Source: Nymphaea colorata (lineage: Eukaryota; Streptophyta; Magnoliopsida; Nymphaeales; Nymphaeaceae). From it: DNA of 64,000 bases. The notes under the pieces were generated by a model. The model was given only the letters and a program-made list of their open reading frames with translations, was not told the DNA's origin and did no database searches. Shown piece by piece: positions 10,341 to 22,020 of this stretch (position 1 is the stretch's first letter; every line of letters starts with the position of its first letter). The stretch is taken from the NCBI RefSeq assembly GCF_008831285.2, contig NC_045147.1, forward strand, positions 1,266,001-1,330,000, written 5' to 3'. The translations under genes and the position numbers were made by a program.

Positions 10341-10441
10341 GAAGGAGTGGGAATAATGGATATTGTTAATGCTAATGTGAAAAAGATTCCACCTCCTCAA
10401 GATACCTCAAAAGAGACTCTCCTAGCACTCATATTTGACAG
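10341..10441 (+). pseudogene. LEPA / elongation factor 4 exon fragment (2 of 2)
   Basis: After acceptor gggtgtag the sequence reads EGVGIMDIVNANVKKIPPPQ, then DTSKETLLALIFD. This matches the LepA linker after the GTPase domain (EGIGIxDIxxAIVxxIPPP...LRALIFDS). The expected donor after the IFD codons has decayed from GT to GC (gacag|gcatt). Spliced to 10082-10126 it gives a continuous run of about 49 residues. No downstream LEPA exons are present. The retained intron (10127-10340) shows the copy came from genomic DNA. It lies inside the hAT span. Confidence 0.8.
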
Positions 10442-11304
10442 GCATTCATTAAGCAAGATTGAATAAATGTTTGATATCATGCTACATAAACATTATTTTG
10501 GTTGTTATTTGTTCTGTTTAATGAGTTTATTGTTTTTTTGAACACACTACCCATCTCTATTTTTTGATAGTTATAGACATGACTGCATTTTATTTCTCTT
10601 GCTTTTTATGTGCATGTAATATACATGTTTTCCTTCTTTATGTCTCTTTCAAGTTCCCTTCCTATATGTTCAGTTCTTTCAGATTTTAACTATTTTACAT
10701 TTCACCTCTACCATTCTTTCTAGAATTCCTTCATCTCTTTCTTACTATGTCTTTGTTACATGGAGAGAAAAGTTAAATGTGCAAAACTAGTATTTGATGA
10801 AGACCAAGAAGAGCATTCGTTCTGTCCTCTGTCTTTGTTAAATGAATATTTCAACCAGCTCCTGTAGTGTCATCATGTATTGGCACTTCAATTTTCAATT
10901 TTCAATTTTAAGTGTAGGCATCAACTTGTTCAAAATAAAACACATTTTGTGCATCTTATGATTCAAATAGACCCTAAAGTGTGCTTGGCAAAATTTGGTT
11001 GATCATTATTTGTTATTTGTTATATTGTTATATATCTTTAGAAAATATTTGGGCTAGTAGTGTATTGCCACCTGCAATAATTAACTTTTTAGTTACTTAA
11101 TTTGATTAGCTTTTTAGTTACTGAATGATTTCATATACGTGATGTCATATATATCTTGTTAGCCTTTTCTTCAGCTCAACAATTGAATCATTTCATGTGT
11201 TTAGGTTGTCTAGATTTCATTCAAATAGTAAGTTATGTCTTCTAGCATCCGGAATGAAGAATATCATCAGATGACAGATATGGAGGAAAAATAGTCCTTT
11301 TCAT

Positions 11305-13200
11305 TTGCTGAAAAGAAAGTTGAATCTAAGAGAAAAAAAAACTTCAATAGTATGGAATGATTTCACATTGATACAATTTAAGGGAAAAAAACATGCAAAA
11401 TGCAACCATTATGGTGAACGATTAGGTGGACATAGTTCTAATGGCATTAGTCACTTAAAACAACAAGAGATAATTGTGTCAAAAAACAAGTTACTGATGA
11501 AAAACAACAAACTTTGTCATTTGGAGTTAGTGCATCTGGTGCCACTTCTTTCTGCCTATATAAATTTGATATGAAGACTATAAGAAAATGTATGACTAAG
11601 TGTACAATAATGCATGTACTTTCCTTCAGTTTTGCAGAATATGAATATCATAATGATGTTCTAAAGGCTTGCAATTCAAAGTTTGTTTTATTTTTTAGAA
11701 AAACACTTACAAAAGAGGTTCAGTCAATATTCGTAAAATGATTAAATGAGATATCAAAGAGTTATAAATAACCACGTGTAGTGGGTTTCATTGACATTTG
11801 ATATGTGGTCATCACAAAAGATATTAGGATACTTATGCTTAACAACCCAATATATTAATAAAGATTGGCAATTGAACTTTCATATACTTAATTTTACACA
11901 TGTGCCTCCAACACATAATGCAAGTTGTTTATGTAACATTTTATCAGAGTGCATTGCTACTAAGTGGAAACTTCAATTGAAGTTGTTTTCTGTTATTGCT
12001 GATAACTGTTCAGCAAACGATAGTGAAATAAGTTTACTGAGAAAAACTATAGAAAGAAAAAAAAAAATTCATTTTCATTGAGAAGGGAACACTTTCATAT
12101 TCATTGTGGTGTACATATTATAAATGTCATGGTTAAAGATGGTATGAATAACATGGTTGATACAATTTCAAAAATTCGTGACAGTGTCAAATATGTAAGG
12201 GGATCACCAAAACGACTACATGCTTTCAAGTAATGTGTAAAGACAATGTGTTTGAATGAGCAAAAATGTTTAAACTATAATGTTCCTACTTGATGGAACT
12301 CTATATTTATAATGTTGAGAGATGCATTGTTATTCAAAGATGTCTTTCAACATTTGGCATCATGTTATCCTAATTATGCATATTTACCTTCTGATGATGA
12401 GTGGTCTCATGCATCTATTTTATTTTAGTTCTTGAAGGTATTTTACAATGCAACAAATTTGTTCTCTACCACTAAGTAGATAACATCTAATCTTGTTTTT
12501 GAAGAAATTTTATCAATTTACCATAACTTGCATAGGCATCATAGAACAACAAATGAACATATATGGCATTGGCATACAAAATGCAAGAAAAAGTTGACAA
12601 ATACTTCAACAACTATAATATTCTCTTTGCAATTACAGTTGTTCTGGATCCTAGGCTCAAGTTGTCATGTTTGAAGTATTTGCTTGACGATTTGAATAAA
12701 CCTGATACAATTGTAAAATATGAAGTTATAGAAAGCATTCTTCATGAATTTTATGCTGAGTATAAGAACATACACGATGATAGTGACACAAGTAATATAC
12801 AAAGGGGCAATCCATCTACTAATGCCATGATTGCAACAGAAGAGTATAAAAGAAGAGTATAAAAGTGTGGCTAGATATGAGTTCAAAACATACTTTAGCT
12901 TTGTATCTCTTGTAGTAGCTCACACAAATCTAGATAAGTATTTGATTGATTCAATGGAAGAAATTGCACCGACTATAGACTTTTTAACATATTATCTTGG
13001 TGGAAGACAAACAAAAACAAATATAAAATTATAGCAAATATGGCTCAAGATGTATTAGTAATTCCTATATCCATAGTTTAGAATCTGCATTCAGTATATC
13101 ATGAAGAATTTTTAATGATTATCGATGTTCCACCACCCCTAAAAATGTTGAATCATTAATCTCTACACAGAGTTGGATTCATGATGCATACAACTTGTGT
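11305..13200 (+). pseudogene. hAT transposase pseudogene (BED finger to dimerisation domain)
   Basis: The parent protein cuts and pastes hAT transposons in the nucleus. Pieces appear in order across several frames. A BED zinc finger at about 11350-11460 reads WNDFTLIQFKGKKHAKCNHY then GISHLK, with the second finger Cys replaced by Tyr. The region at 11580-11741 matches the N-terminal helix of the family. The catalytic-domain start at 11791 reads TFDMWSS and continues to VIADNCSANDSEI at about 12020. HFHIHCGVHIINVMVKDG lies near 12090, VPTxWNS near 12285, and AITVVLDPRLKL near 12630. The C-terminal dimerisation motif (NMAQDVLVIPIS, then ESAFSIS) is at about 13037-13105. Multiple stops and shifts exist, so it is not functional. 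It represents most of a transposase of about 650-700 residues. Confidence 0.9.
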
Positions 13201-13209
13201 GAAATGTAA

Positions 13210-14030
13210 GATGTTCATAGTTCAATCTAATTTATTTTACATTTTAACATAGTACTGTGCTTACAGTTCTCATGATGTAGAGCAAAATTATGACGAGGAA
13301 TGTTAATCCAATACATGATTATCATGGTAAATTATTTTCAGTTTGTAGTGTTTAGTATTTTATTTATTTAATTTGTAAACTAACTATTGTAAATATTTTG
13401 CAGGTAATATCTTTCATGGTGCAAAGTTGTGGATAAACTTATGATAGCATGAAATGATGATGTAAAACTCTTGGAATGTACACTTTTAGATATTATACTT
13501 GTGGTTATAAATCAGGAAAATGATTTGGTTTGTACATCCAATGGTAGGTAGCTCTACCTATGAATTGTGATGCCCAATATAAATTTATTCTCTTCTGCTT
13601 TTGGGCTTCATATTGCTGCACTATTTTCTTTTGCTCCAACTCCTTTGTGCACTCCTTCATTATGCCTCAATAATAGAGAAAGACTAAGTTAGAAGGCATT
13701 TCTTCCATGTTCTCCTTTATGGCCTTGTTTATATTATAGTTTGTAACTAAGTGAAAGCAGAGTGTGTGATCATGGTTAAGAGTATTAGTTGTAACTATGT
13801 GATGATTAAGAATATTGGTTCTAAATCTTCCTCTATAGAGAAAAATATTATGGGCTTGTGATTGTGATGTTCAAATTTAATGTTTGAATAATTACAAAAT
13901 TTGAATTGGTCATCATTTGGATTTGTTCTTTGTTTGTCATTGAACTGATATGGTGTTGAGTAAGCTCGACTCATGATTAACTGCTTAATGTGAAATGGTG
14001 GGAGTTGAGAAACCATGAAATGCTGTTGGA
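13210..14030. other. hAT 3' flank, no further gene
   Basis: AT-rich sequence between the transposase end and the GC-rich right terminus. An antisense stretch at 13795-14079 is open but shows no family motifs and crosses the GC-rich end. Confidence 0.5.
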
Positions 14031-14146
14031 AAACCAGGCGAAGGGATGCGGGGCCAAATCCCAACCCGACCCGGCCCAACCCATTTAGTAATTAAAAACC
14101 GGGCTGGGCCTCAGACGTGGTTGACTAATCCTGGTGCCCAGCCCAG

Positions 14147-15878
14147 CCCGGCCCCTTAATAGTTGGGCCGGGTAGCAGGCCGGCTTGGTCCGAAGTTGGG
14201 TTGTTAACAGCGTTTAGTAAACAGGTCGAGCCGGCCCGGTTCGGCCTGATGTCCAGATTTTAATACTTTTTTATTTTTTATTTTTAAAAATTTTTACAGG
14301 CTTTCTATGATTTTTATGAAATTTTTAATTTTTTAAAAATTGTTGAGATTTTCCCTAGATTTCTCTATGGAGAACAATTTCACTGAAAAATACTAGAGAA
14401 AAACCTCGTTGATATTTTCCCAATAACCATATTTACCACAATGCTATATACATGTCAACCTTTTGCTGCTATTCACATGGTATAGCTAACCTACACTGGT
14501 CTTCTAAGCCACCGGTATAGATTTTTTGGTACCAGTGATCTGCACCACCACTACAGCTTCATTAAATTAGAAAAAAAACAGCTTGATGTAGATAAGTGAA
14601 ATTTTGGTGAAGTAGCCCAAATACACAAAGCCTACTGAGAAACCAAAAGTTAAAGTACAATAGGAACTATGTTAGAGGTTACCAAAATGTACCTAGTCTA
14701 AGCCATAGTCAAACGTTTCAGAGTTTAAATGGTGAGATTTTTCTCGGGTAAAATACTATGAGTTTGAAAAAAAGGAGAAAAACAGAAAAAGTACGATAAA
14801 ATTTTGAAAAACTAAAATTGGGAGAAAATAAAATAAGTGAGAAGCTAATAGCACACATCAAATGATAAGTAGATTTGCAACAAATAAAAAATATAAAATG
14901 AAAAAAATAACTGTTTGGCATTAAAAAATAAAAAAAATGAAAAAACGTGAAAAAACACGTTAAAAATGAGTTAAAAACGTGTTTTTTTTTGTTTTTAACG
15001 TTAAAAAAAAAACGTGTTTTTTTTTGTTTTAAATGGCCATTTAATTTATCGCATTAAAAAAAAACACGTTTTTTTGTCACCATGGTCTCCGCAACAAAGA
15101 ATGAACAAGAAAATCACGTGAATCCATTTATACATCATATAAATGGAGAAAAAAAAATCTTTTCTATTCATGCCAGTGACCGTCAGATGCATTGTCAGTT
15201 ATTCCAAAAAGAAAAAGGTGCTGGTAGATTTTCTGGAAATGGCAAAACATAACTGACCATCACATATATATATACCAGCGAATGCAATTCCAAAAACACC
15301 AGTAGTGATATAACTAATTGCAAAGGGGTTTAATGTAAAGGGCTTTGTTCAAACACAATCCTGCAAACAGAAAAATAAAGGTCTCGTATCCAATTTAAAA
15401 AATGATAGTCATCACTGAGACAGTGAGTAACAGAGACTGGGAAAGAAAATACTTACAGGAGAGATCCATGCAAAAACCAAGCAGCACAAAGAATAACGAT
15501 GGTATCATCCATTTTAAGATCCTTTTCTTTCGTTATTATCCTATAGGTTGAAAGAATAATGATTACTGAAAAAACTGAATGGAGATACACTAACTAATCA
15601 TAAATAAAGTGTAGAGGACAACTCTACATGTTCTGCAGATGAAAGTCACTTCCATAGACCGAACAAGAAAGAACCATAAAAGCAGGAATTCTGATTCTGT
15701 ACAGCTTTACAATGGAAATGAAAAAGTACAGGGTTCGTTTAAGACTTTCAACTGAACGAGTGATCCAATGGCATCAATGGTCCCTTTACGACCTATGGAA
15801 GACAACTCCCTTACATAGAGACCCAGATGAGATGGTTATAATTATTCAAGAAATAAAAGTAGCTTTCAATTACCAAAA
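14147..15878. other. No gene seen; contains an AACGTG-rich inverted repeat
   Basis: Within 14936-15076, poly-A/poly-T runs are joined by cacgtt and aacgtg words in both orientations, able to fold into A:T-rich hairpins. The rest is AT-rich. A minus-strand pair of tiny exons can be drawn (ATG near 15513, donor gtaagt near 15457, acceptor near 15371), but it encodes only about 28 residues. Confidence 0.5.
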
Positions 15879-16810
15879 TGTTTATCACCCCAAATTTTTT
15901 TAAAAAGACTATTTTATTTTCACCCAAACAAAATTCTCAGTTATTTGGACTTAAGTTTTTAGACCTTAAGCTCAATCCTATACCCAAAACAAATTCGTGA
16001 TTATTCGATCCAAAATAAATCTCTAAACCCAAGTCCAAACCCAAACACAAAATTTAAATTCAAATCTCAACTTTAGACGCGAGATTCAAATCCAAAATCC
16101 AACTCTCGAATCCCAATTAGATCTAAAACCCTAGTTTAGATATAAATCGAGGATTTCAAACTCAAAATCCAAAGCCGATATCAAAACAACAAAATTTGAC
16201 GCTATGAGTGTCGAGTGCACATGCATTGATTTTCCCTTTGTTTTATATTTCGTTCTCACGTCAAGATGTGTTTATGAGCTTAAACCACTCATCAGAATAC
16301 GCCGGTGACCAATCAAACCCAATTCGGATCTAAAACGAGACCGAAATCATTCAAAACGGAGTTGGCTATGTTTACAACAAAAACCATTTTTACCCCTTTT
16401 AAATATATATTTAAAATATGATTTTTACATTCTTTTTGTTATTTTTATTTTTTAAACGACCCCGAAGAGGCTAGGGAGGCGAAATCTATGAGACAATAAA
16501 GGGGCATTTCGCCCCCCTTTATGCGAACTCGACGCGGCAGGGCCGCACTAGCATGGCGGTGCGTGCAATCACGCTCTAGTGCATGCGCAAACACTTGCAC
16601 GCGCCTTTGTGCGTCGCATGCTGCCACATGCAGATGCACGCCGAGACGGGGCCTATGCAACGAGGTATTGGGGAGGTGGTTTTGGCCTAGTTGGGTGGGC
16701 AATAGCCCTACCCACACATCAAAGGGGTGTTTGCAGGGTTAATGATCAATCCCACTTAGTCAAAGCCTATTTAAAAAAAATTAAAATTATTCAAAAATAT
16801 TTGAAAATGT
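15879..16810 (+). repeat. Gypsy-like LTR, copy 1 (5' part)
   Basis: Starts TGTTTATCACCCC and is alignable throughout with 20853-21790 (shared phrases such as cagttatttggactta, gttggctatgtttacaacaa versus its counterpart, and caaaggggtgtttg). TGTTATCACCC is a typical Ty3/gypsy LTR start. Similarity ends near 16810, before the TATA-containing part seen in copy 2, so this copy is truncated. Several substitutions and indels separate it from copy 2, so it is not a recent twin. Family assignment is by its terminus only. Confidence 0.7.
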
Positions 16811-17149
16811 GATTTTAGAAAATGCTAGACGTTTATCATTGTATGATGGATGCATGTGTGTCTTCCATATACTTTTTTGATCAATTTAATAATTTTACAT
16901 TCCATCTTTCTCATTTAAATCAATATCTTTTTCGATCAACTTTATGTAATCTTCAACAAGACCACGACATAAGCTCATGCTTTAACCCTATTACTTAAGG
17001 GCCCGATGGGCCGGAAAATTACCGTAGCGCAAGAAAGAAATTTCAAATTTTAAAACTTTTCCGATTCATCAAACGCGGAAAAATATTTTTGCCCGTTAAA
17101 CCTGAAAACGGATTTTTTTCCACCGCGAGAGGTGGAAATATCTTTCGAG

Positions 17150-18348
17150 TCGTCAACATTTCGCATCGTCCTGCTGCTGCTGCGTTTTTCTCCTTCCCTC
17201 TCCCTCTCTCCTCCTCATCACAGAGACCGTCTCTCCTCCGCTGGACAGCCGTGATCCTCCAGCCGTCCGCCGGTGAGGCTCCACCGTCTCTGTCCCATTA
17301 TTTTCCCTTTGAAACGGTGAGCCTCCACCGTCTACATGTCTGCTCTCTTTATTTGCCACTAGTTATGCTCATCTTTTGCCGCTTGTTTTATTATTTGACA
17401 AATTTTACTTGTTTGACATAAATGTAGCAGACCGAGGGTTTAACTCTGTGCTATTTGCAGGAAATTTGTTGTGAAATAAAATTTGTAGCTTAGTAATCTA
17501 TTGGCAATAGGTTTCTAAAGTTTGGTTTTCCCTTGCGTTGGCAATGCGGTGTTTTTTTTTGAGGAGGATTTTGAAGCCTGTGTGATTTTTATGGTTGAAA
17601 GCCTGTTATATTGGTTATAAATAAAGTCCAGCGCCAAGATTTTGGTTCTCGTTCGTGTTGATATGCAACTTGGTGATTTGTTTTGGGATGATTTATGAAG
17701 AAATTTATAATTTTTTTGGTATTATGGGTTGTACAGTCCATTTTCTGATTACTGGATTTGGCTTGGTGGTGGTTATATTGCTGTTCTATCAAGGCTTGGA
17801 GTCTTGTTGTGTAAGAGACTAGAGCTGTATTTTCCTTCCAATTGGGAATATTCTTAGATGGGGTATTTTAGATACTGTGGTTCTGAATCTTTAATCAGCA
17901 TTCGTGTTTGGGTTTGCTCAAGTACATTGATGTTATGTCCATGAACAAACTGAATCAGTATCTTGGTTGTTAGTTTGTCATCATCTCAGTCACTTAAAAG
18001 TCTGATTTTCCTTCATTTGGGAAATCATACCTGTTTTGACCTCTGTCGGAGAGAAAAAGATTTGTCCAGCGAGCTGAAAGTGAAGATCGAGGACCTGAAA
18101 GCCAAAATAGAATCCCTTGGGAACCAGAAGTTTGAGCTGAAGAGCAAGCTTGTGGAAATGCAATCACTGACAACTTCTCTCAAGAAAAGCATCGAGCCCT
18201 TGGTGCAGAGGTGGAGGAGAAGTAGAAACAGATAGAAAACCTCAGCAGGAAAAAAGGCCTCTCGAGGAAAATGTATATGCAACTGATAGCATTGAGAGAA
18301 ATCTTGAACACAAAGAAGATGAGATCCATGAACATAATTGACCTCTTG
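17150..18348 (+). pseudogene. Coiled-coil protein gene remnant
   Basis: A GC-rich leader-like block (17160-17335) with possible donors is followed after AT-rich sequence by an exon at 18044-18348. It reads KDLSSELKVKIEDLKAKIES, LGNQKFELKSKLVEMQSLTT, SLKKSIE. After a one-base shift it continues GAEVEEK, stop, KQIENLSR, and after another shift LEENVYATDSIERNLEHKED then EIHEHN and a stop. The regular spacing of Leu, Lys and Glu is a heptad coiled coil. Two frameshifts and an internal TAG make it a pseudogene. Plants have many such coiled-coil proteins and I do not name one. Confidence 0.55.
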
Positions 18349-18369
18349 CTGAACCTTGATTTGTTTAGT

Positions 18370-19015
18370 TACATGCTAAACAGATTCAAGTTTAGATGCT
18401 GATATCGAATTTAAGTTGCTTAAATTATCCTTTATGACTACTTTATTGTATCATGTATGTTTGAGTTGCTTGATGAAAGAATCAGTTAGGATTACAAGCT
18501 TGGTTAAAATATGACTAAAAATGACAAATTATGTCATTCCATAGAGATTGACTTGTCAAGAACTATATATTTAAGAATTGAGACCGAACTTTAATGAAGG
18601 TTGCTTTCATTTCAAGGCAAGCAGTTGTAATGAACAGAGAAATTTATCGGAATATTGATTTTTTGTGTAATTGTATAAGGAAGAAAGCGATGAAAGAAAA
18701 GTAAGAAATCAACAAGAAACCAGAAGGAACCAAGTATAGCCTAATTTACAAATTAAATAGGTTGAATTGTGATGGTTTTGTGTGGTCTGATCTTATATGT
18801 TTGATTATGCAAATCTTGATTGAATTATGTGAATTAAACTAAGAACCTGCTCATTGAGTCATTAATTGCTTCAGTTGTAAAAGTGGCACCCTTATTTTGA
18901 TTAAGGTGACTTCACATTTTCTATGGTAGACATTTTCTTATGCAGTTCATTCATTTGTGTTCATGTCATTATTTTCTTATGCATGTTCTTCATTTGTAAA
19001 TCTGGACAAATGTTT
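18370..19015. other. No gene seen
   Basis: AT-rich, no coding signal or clear repeat boundary found. Confidence 0.6.
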
Positions 19016-19019
19016 CCAT

Positions 19020-19222
19020 ATCATCAAACTAAGAATTAAATTTCTGGAAATATATTTTTGTACCATCAAACTCAGAAATATAGAATTGGAAATATATTTC
19101 TGAGTCATCACACACACCAAAATTGGAATCGGAAAAATTTTTCTCATTCCATTTTTCCATTTCCCAGCTTTCCAGCAATATATTTCCAGAAATTTTTTTC
19201 CAGGCCATCAAACGGCCCCTAA
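19020..19222. mobile_element. Possible MITE remnant
   Basis: Contains repeated and inverted 'ctggaaatatatttc' words and ends ...ccatcaaacggcccc|taa. Read in reverse, ggggccgtttgatgg is the kind of end seen in plant Harbinger-type MITEs, with TAA as a possible TSD. The matching left end is degraded. Confidence 0.35.
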
Positions 19223-20509
19223 GTGACATTGATTTTTTAAATTCTATCATTCTGCAAGCCTATTTTTTTTTATAATTACTTCAAAATCTACATTTTATCG
19301 TACCTTGTCAATCCTCATTTGTTCAACCTTATATTCTTGAACAAAATACCTATCTATTGGCTCAATTACCAACTTTCATTGACTCAGGTCATGCATTATT
19401 TTTTTCTCTCATTTACATTTATCCAAATAATTTTCTAGCTTTAATAACCACAATATGTCTTTCTTCTTATTTTACTACTTCCATGATTTTATTAAATCAT
19501 CATTTATTCCAAGTTCATTACCAATATTTGCTTTACTCGAGTATATTCTGTTTTCAATCATAATTTTGACTTATTCATTCACTCCTATTGAGTCTATATC
19601 TTCCTAAATCAAACCTCGCGTATTTCTACTCTACTTGAGATTTAATCGTTTCAAAATTAAGGTTCTTCACATGTAATAGATTGCCCATAATTTTCTCTAT
19701 TTTCCTACATTATCAACTTGATATCTCGCTATGAAAGTCACTATTTATTGATCATATTCTTATAACAAATTTCTTTTCTACAAGCTTTGTCTCAATTTCT
19801 TGTCATTAAAGACAAATAAAAAATTCTTTTATATCTAACCTCATAGGCATGATATGACCTTCCACCCTCATTTTTCTATTAGCGAAAAATATATCAATTT
19901 TTTTTATATAATTTGGCCCACACCTTCTTTTTATTGGGGCATTTTCCATTATTTTCTTTGCACCAATCTCAATCTAAGACATCAACCATCTATCTTTTAC
20001 CCATACCCAGTAGATGGTGCATTATGTTTTGAATCAGATCTTATCTCTTATGGGTCATGGCAATTGCTAACATATAGGAATTTTGTTTAATTATGAATAT
20101 TTTGAGGCATTTTCTAAATTGCTTTTGTGACATAATTTTTTTTTTCACAAGCATATCCCAATCAAATCAACTCAATTGCTAAGCTAAATATTTGATCACG
20201 CGATTTGGAACATTCTAAAGCTAACTCATCCATGGCACTGGACAAGGGAATCTTTTGAAGCAAGAGCAACTTGGCCATTTGGCCAAGAGCTTTTCAAAAT
20301 AAGCTCAACCCTCTAGTTTGGGGAATTTTACTAAGCAAGTTCAAAATCCAGCCTTTAGTGAAAGCAAAAACTTCACCATAAGACACTCGAGGTGATAAGA
20401 AGTCTTTTTGTCATAACCAATGGAAGAGCAATAGGGTCTTATTCTCAGCTTCAACAAAAGTATTTGAAGGGATGAGGGTACTTTCCTGGCATTGCCACTT
20501 GTTATCAAG
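19223..20509. other. No gene seen; possible retroelement interior
   Basis: AT-rich with no recognisable gag or pol motif in any frame. Because it precedes a purine tract and LTR (20853), it may be decayed 3' interior of an LTR retrotransposon, but nothing proves this. Confidence 0.4.
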
Positions 20510-20770
20510 CAACCCACCCATGTATGTAAGGGACTAAACCTGCAATGCAAGCTAAAAGCAACCCATGTAGGTAAGGGGTTAAACCTGCAACGCAAGGTAA
20601 GAGCAACCCACGTAGGTAAGAGGTTAAACTGCAATGCAAGTCAAGACAACCAATTCAAAAAGGTTAAACTTGAATTCAATTTCAGTAAACCCGTGTAGGT
20701 AAAGGGTTAAACCTACAACATTTAGTTCAAATAACCCATTCAGGTAAGGGTTTAAACCTGAAACATCACC
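20510..20770 (+). repeat. Tandem array, about 45 bp x 6, diverged
   Basis: Units share caaccca(c/t)gtaggtaag and gggttaaacctgcaa. The first three are close copies, the fourth is partly degraded, and the last two are diverged (aacccgtgtaggtaaagggt; aacccattcaggtaagggtt). The array ends about 80 bp before the LTR at 20853 in the same orientation. Confidence 0.9.
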
Positions 20771-20840
20771 CCAAGTATGTTTTGTTTAAAAAATCCAGCC
20801 TATCTTTATCACTAAGTGCGGGTAGTGCCGGCTTAATAAC

Positions 20841-20852
20841 AAAGAGGGCATC
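20841..20852 (+). other. Polypurine tract before LTR copy 2
   Basis: aaagagggca at 20841-20850 lies two bases before the LTR start TGTTATCACCC, the position of the plus-strand primer site for reverse transcription. This marks the following LTR as a 3' LTR. Confidence 0.6.
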
Positions 20853-22020
20853 TGTTATCACCCTAAATTTTTTCAAAAATACTGTATTTTATTTTCACCC
20901 AAACGAAATTATCAGTTATTTGGACTTAAATTTTTAGACACTAAGTCCAATCCTAGACCCAAAACAAATTCGCGACTATTCAATCTAAAATGAATCTCTA
21001 AACCCATGTTTGAACTCAAAAACAAAATTCAAATTCAAAACCCAACTTTAGATGCGAGTTTCAAATCCAAAATCCAACTCTTGAATCCGAATAAAGACAG
21101 GTTTAGATCTAAAGCAAGAATTTCAAACTCAAAATCCAAAGCCGAGATCAAAACAACAAAATTTGATGCTATGAGCGCGTCGTGCTCATGTACGGACCTT
21201 CTCTCTGTCTTATGTGTCATTATCGCGTTAAGATGTGTTTCTATGCTTAAACCACTCATTAGAATGTGTAGGACGGCCAATTAAATCCAACTCGGATCTA
21301 AAACAAGCCCGAAATCATTCAAAACGGAGTCGGCTCCGTTTGCAACAAAACATTTTTACCTTTTTTAAATATATATTCAAAATCTGCCTTTTATTGATCC
21401 ATACAAGACATTAATGGGGCAATTCTCCCCATTTATATGAACTCAGTGCAGCGGGGCCGCACACGCACGCACTCACAAATGCACTCGCAAACGCACACCA
21501 CACGGTCGCGCATGAGCGCCCCTTCATGTGTCACACGCTGCCACACGCTGATCTACACAGCGCACTGCGCGACGAGACGAGGCCTGCGTGTGCTGCGCAT
21601 GCTCGTTTCTTAGCTAAAACCACCTCTTGGCGGGGGGGGTGGGGGAGGGTGGGGTGTTTGGCCCTGTTCGGTGGGCAATAGCCTGGCCCACACACCAAAG
21701 GGGTGTTTGGAAGGCTAATGACTAATCCCTTTTTAGTCAAAGCCTATTTAAAAAAATTGAAATTATTCATAAATATTTAGAATTCACATGAAAATCTTGT
21801 TAAATTCAAATTTTGAATTTTTTCTCTAAAACTCCCTATAAATACCCAGACAATCTTTTCCCTTGGGCACAGGCTAACCCTTGGTTAAATCTCTAGTGCT
21901 TCTTCATTTAAAGGCTTAGAGTTTTATTTGGCTTTTTTTCTCCATTTCTCGCTTCTTTGCTTCTTCTTCTTCTCTAAGTTCCAACTCTTCAAGGGAGCAT
22001 GAGAAGATATTAGAGATATG
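20853..22020 (+). repeat. Gypsy-like LTR, copy 2 (3' LTR or solo)
   Basis: Starts TGTTATCACCCTAAATTTT. It shares about 940 bp with copy 1 and its first part with copy 3 (63660). Beyond the shared part it carries a promoter-like segment with ctataaatacc at 21837 followed by a CT-rich leader (21900-21990). The right end is not certain; I could not find a matching CA end with a primer-binding site, and no TSD partner of the left flank was seen. Confidence 0.65.
21837..21847 (+). promoter_or_regulatory. TATA box of the LTR
   Basis: ctataaatacc lies about 60 bp upstream of a C/T-rich run, the usual arrangement for the U3/R boundary of a plant LTR. Expected to drive + strand transcription. Confidence 0.5.

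Larger units (their letters stand above)
8861..14146 (+). mobile_element. Degenerate hAT (Ac-like) DNA transposon
   Basis: The ends form an inverted pair: taggcctgggcaccgg at 8861 and, read in reverse from about 14146, ctgggctgggcaccag. Both are followed internally by GGCCCGGCCC-rich sequence, a known feature of plant hAT subterminal regions. The transposase remnant at 11305-13200 is in the + orientation. No matching 8-bp TSD is visible, so the exact ends are uncertain, and a second GC-rich patch continues to about 14255. The left half carries LEPA exons (10082-10441), which are host sequence, and a GC-rich block (9080-9320) resembling a 5' leader. Confidence 0.55.

Noticed and set aside
15457-15513. 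Minus-strand two-exon micro-gene (MDDTIVILCAAWFLHGS...)
   Set aside because: Splice sites are plausible, but the product would be about 28 residues with no known family and sits in AT-rich DNA; chance is likelier.
16445-16742. Overlapping open stretches on both strands around 16.5-16.8 kb
   Set aside because: They lie inside the GC-rich part of the LTR repeat and are mirror frames of the same bases, without domain motifs.
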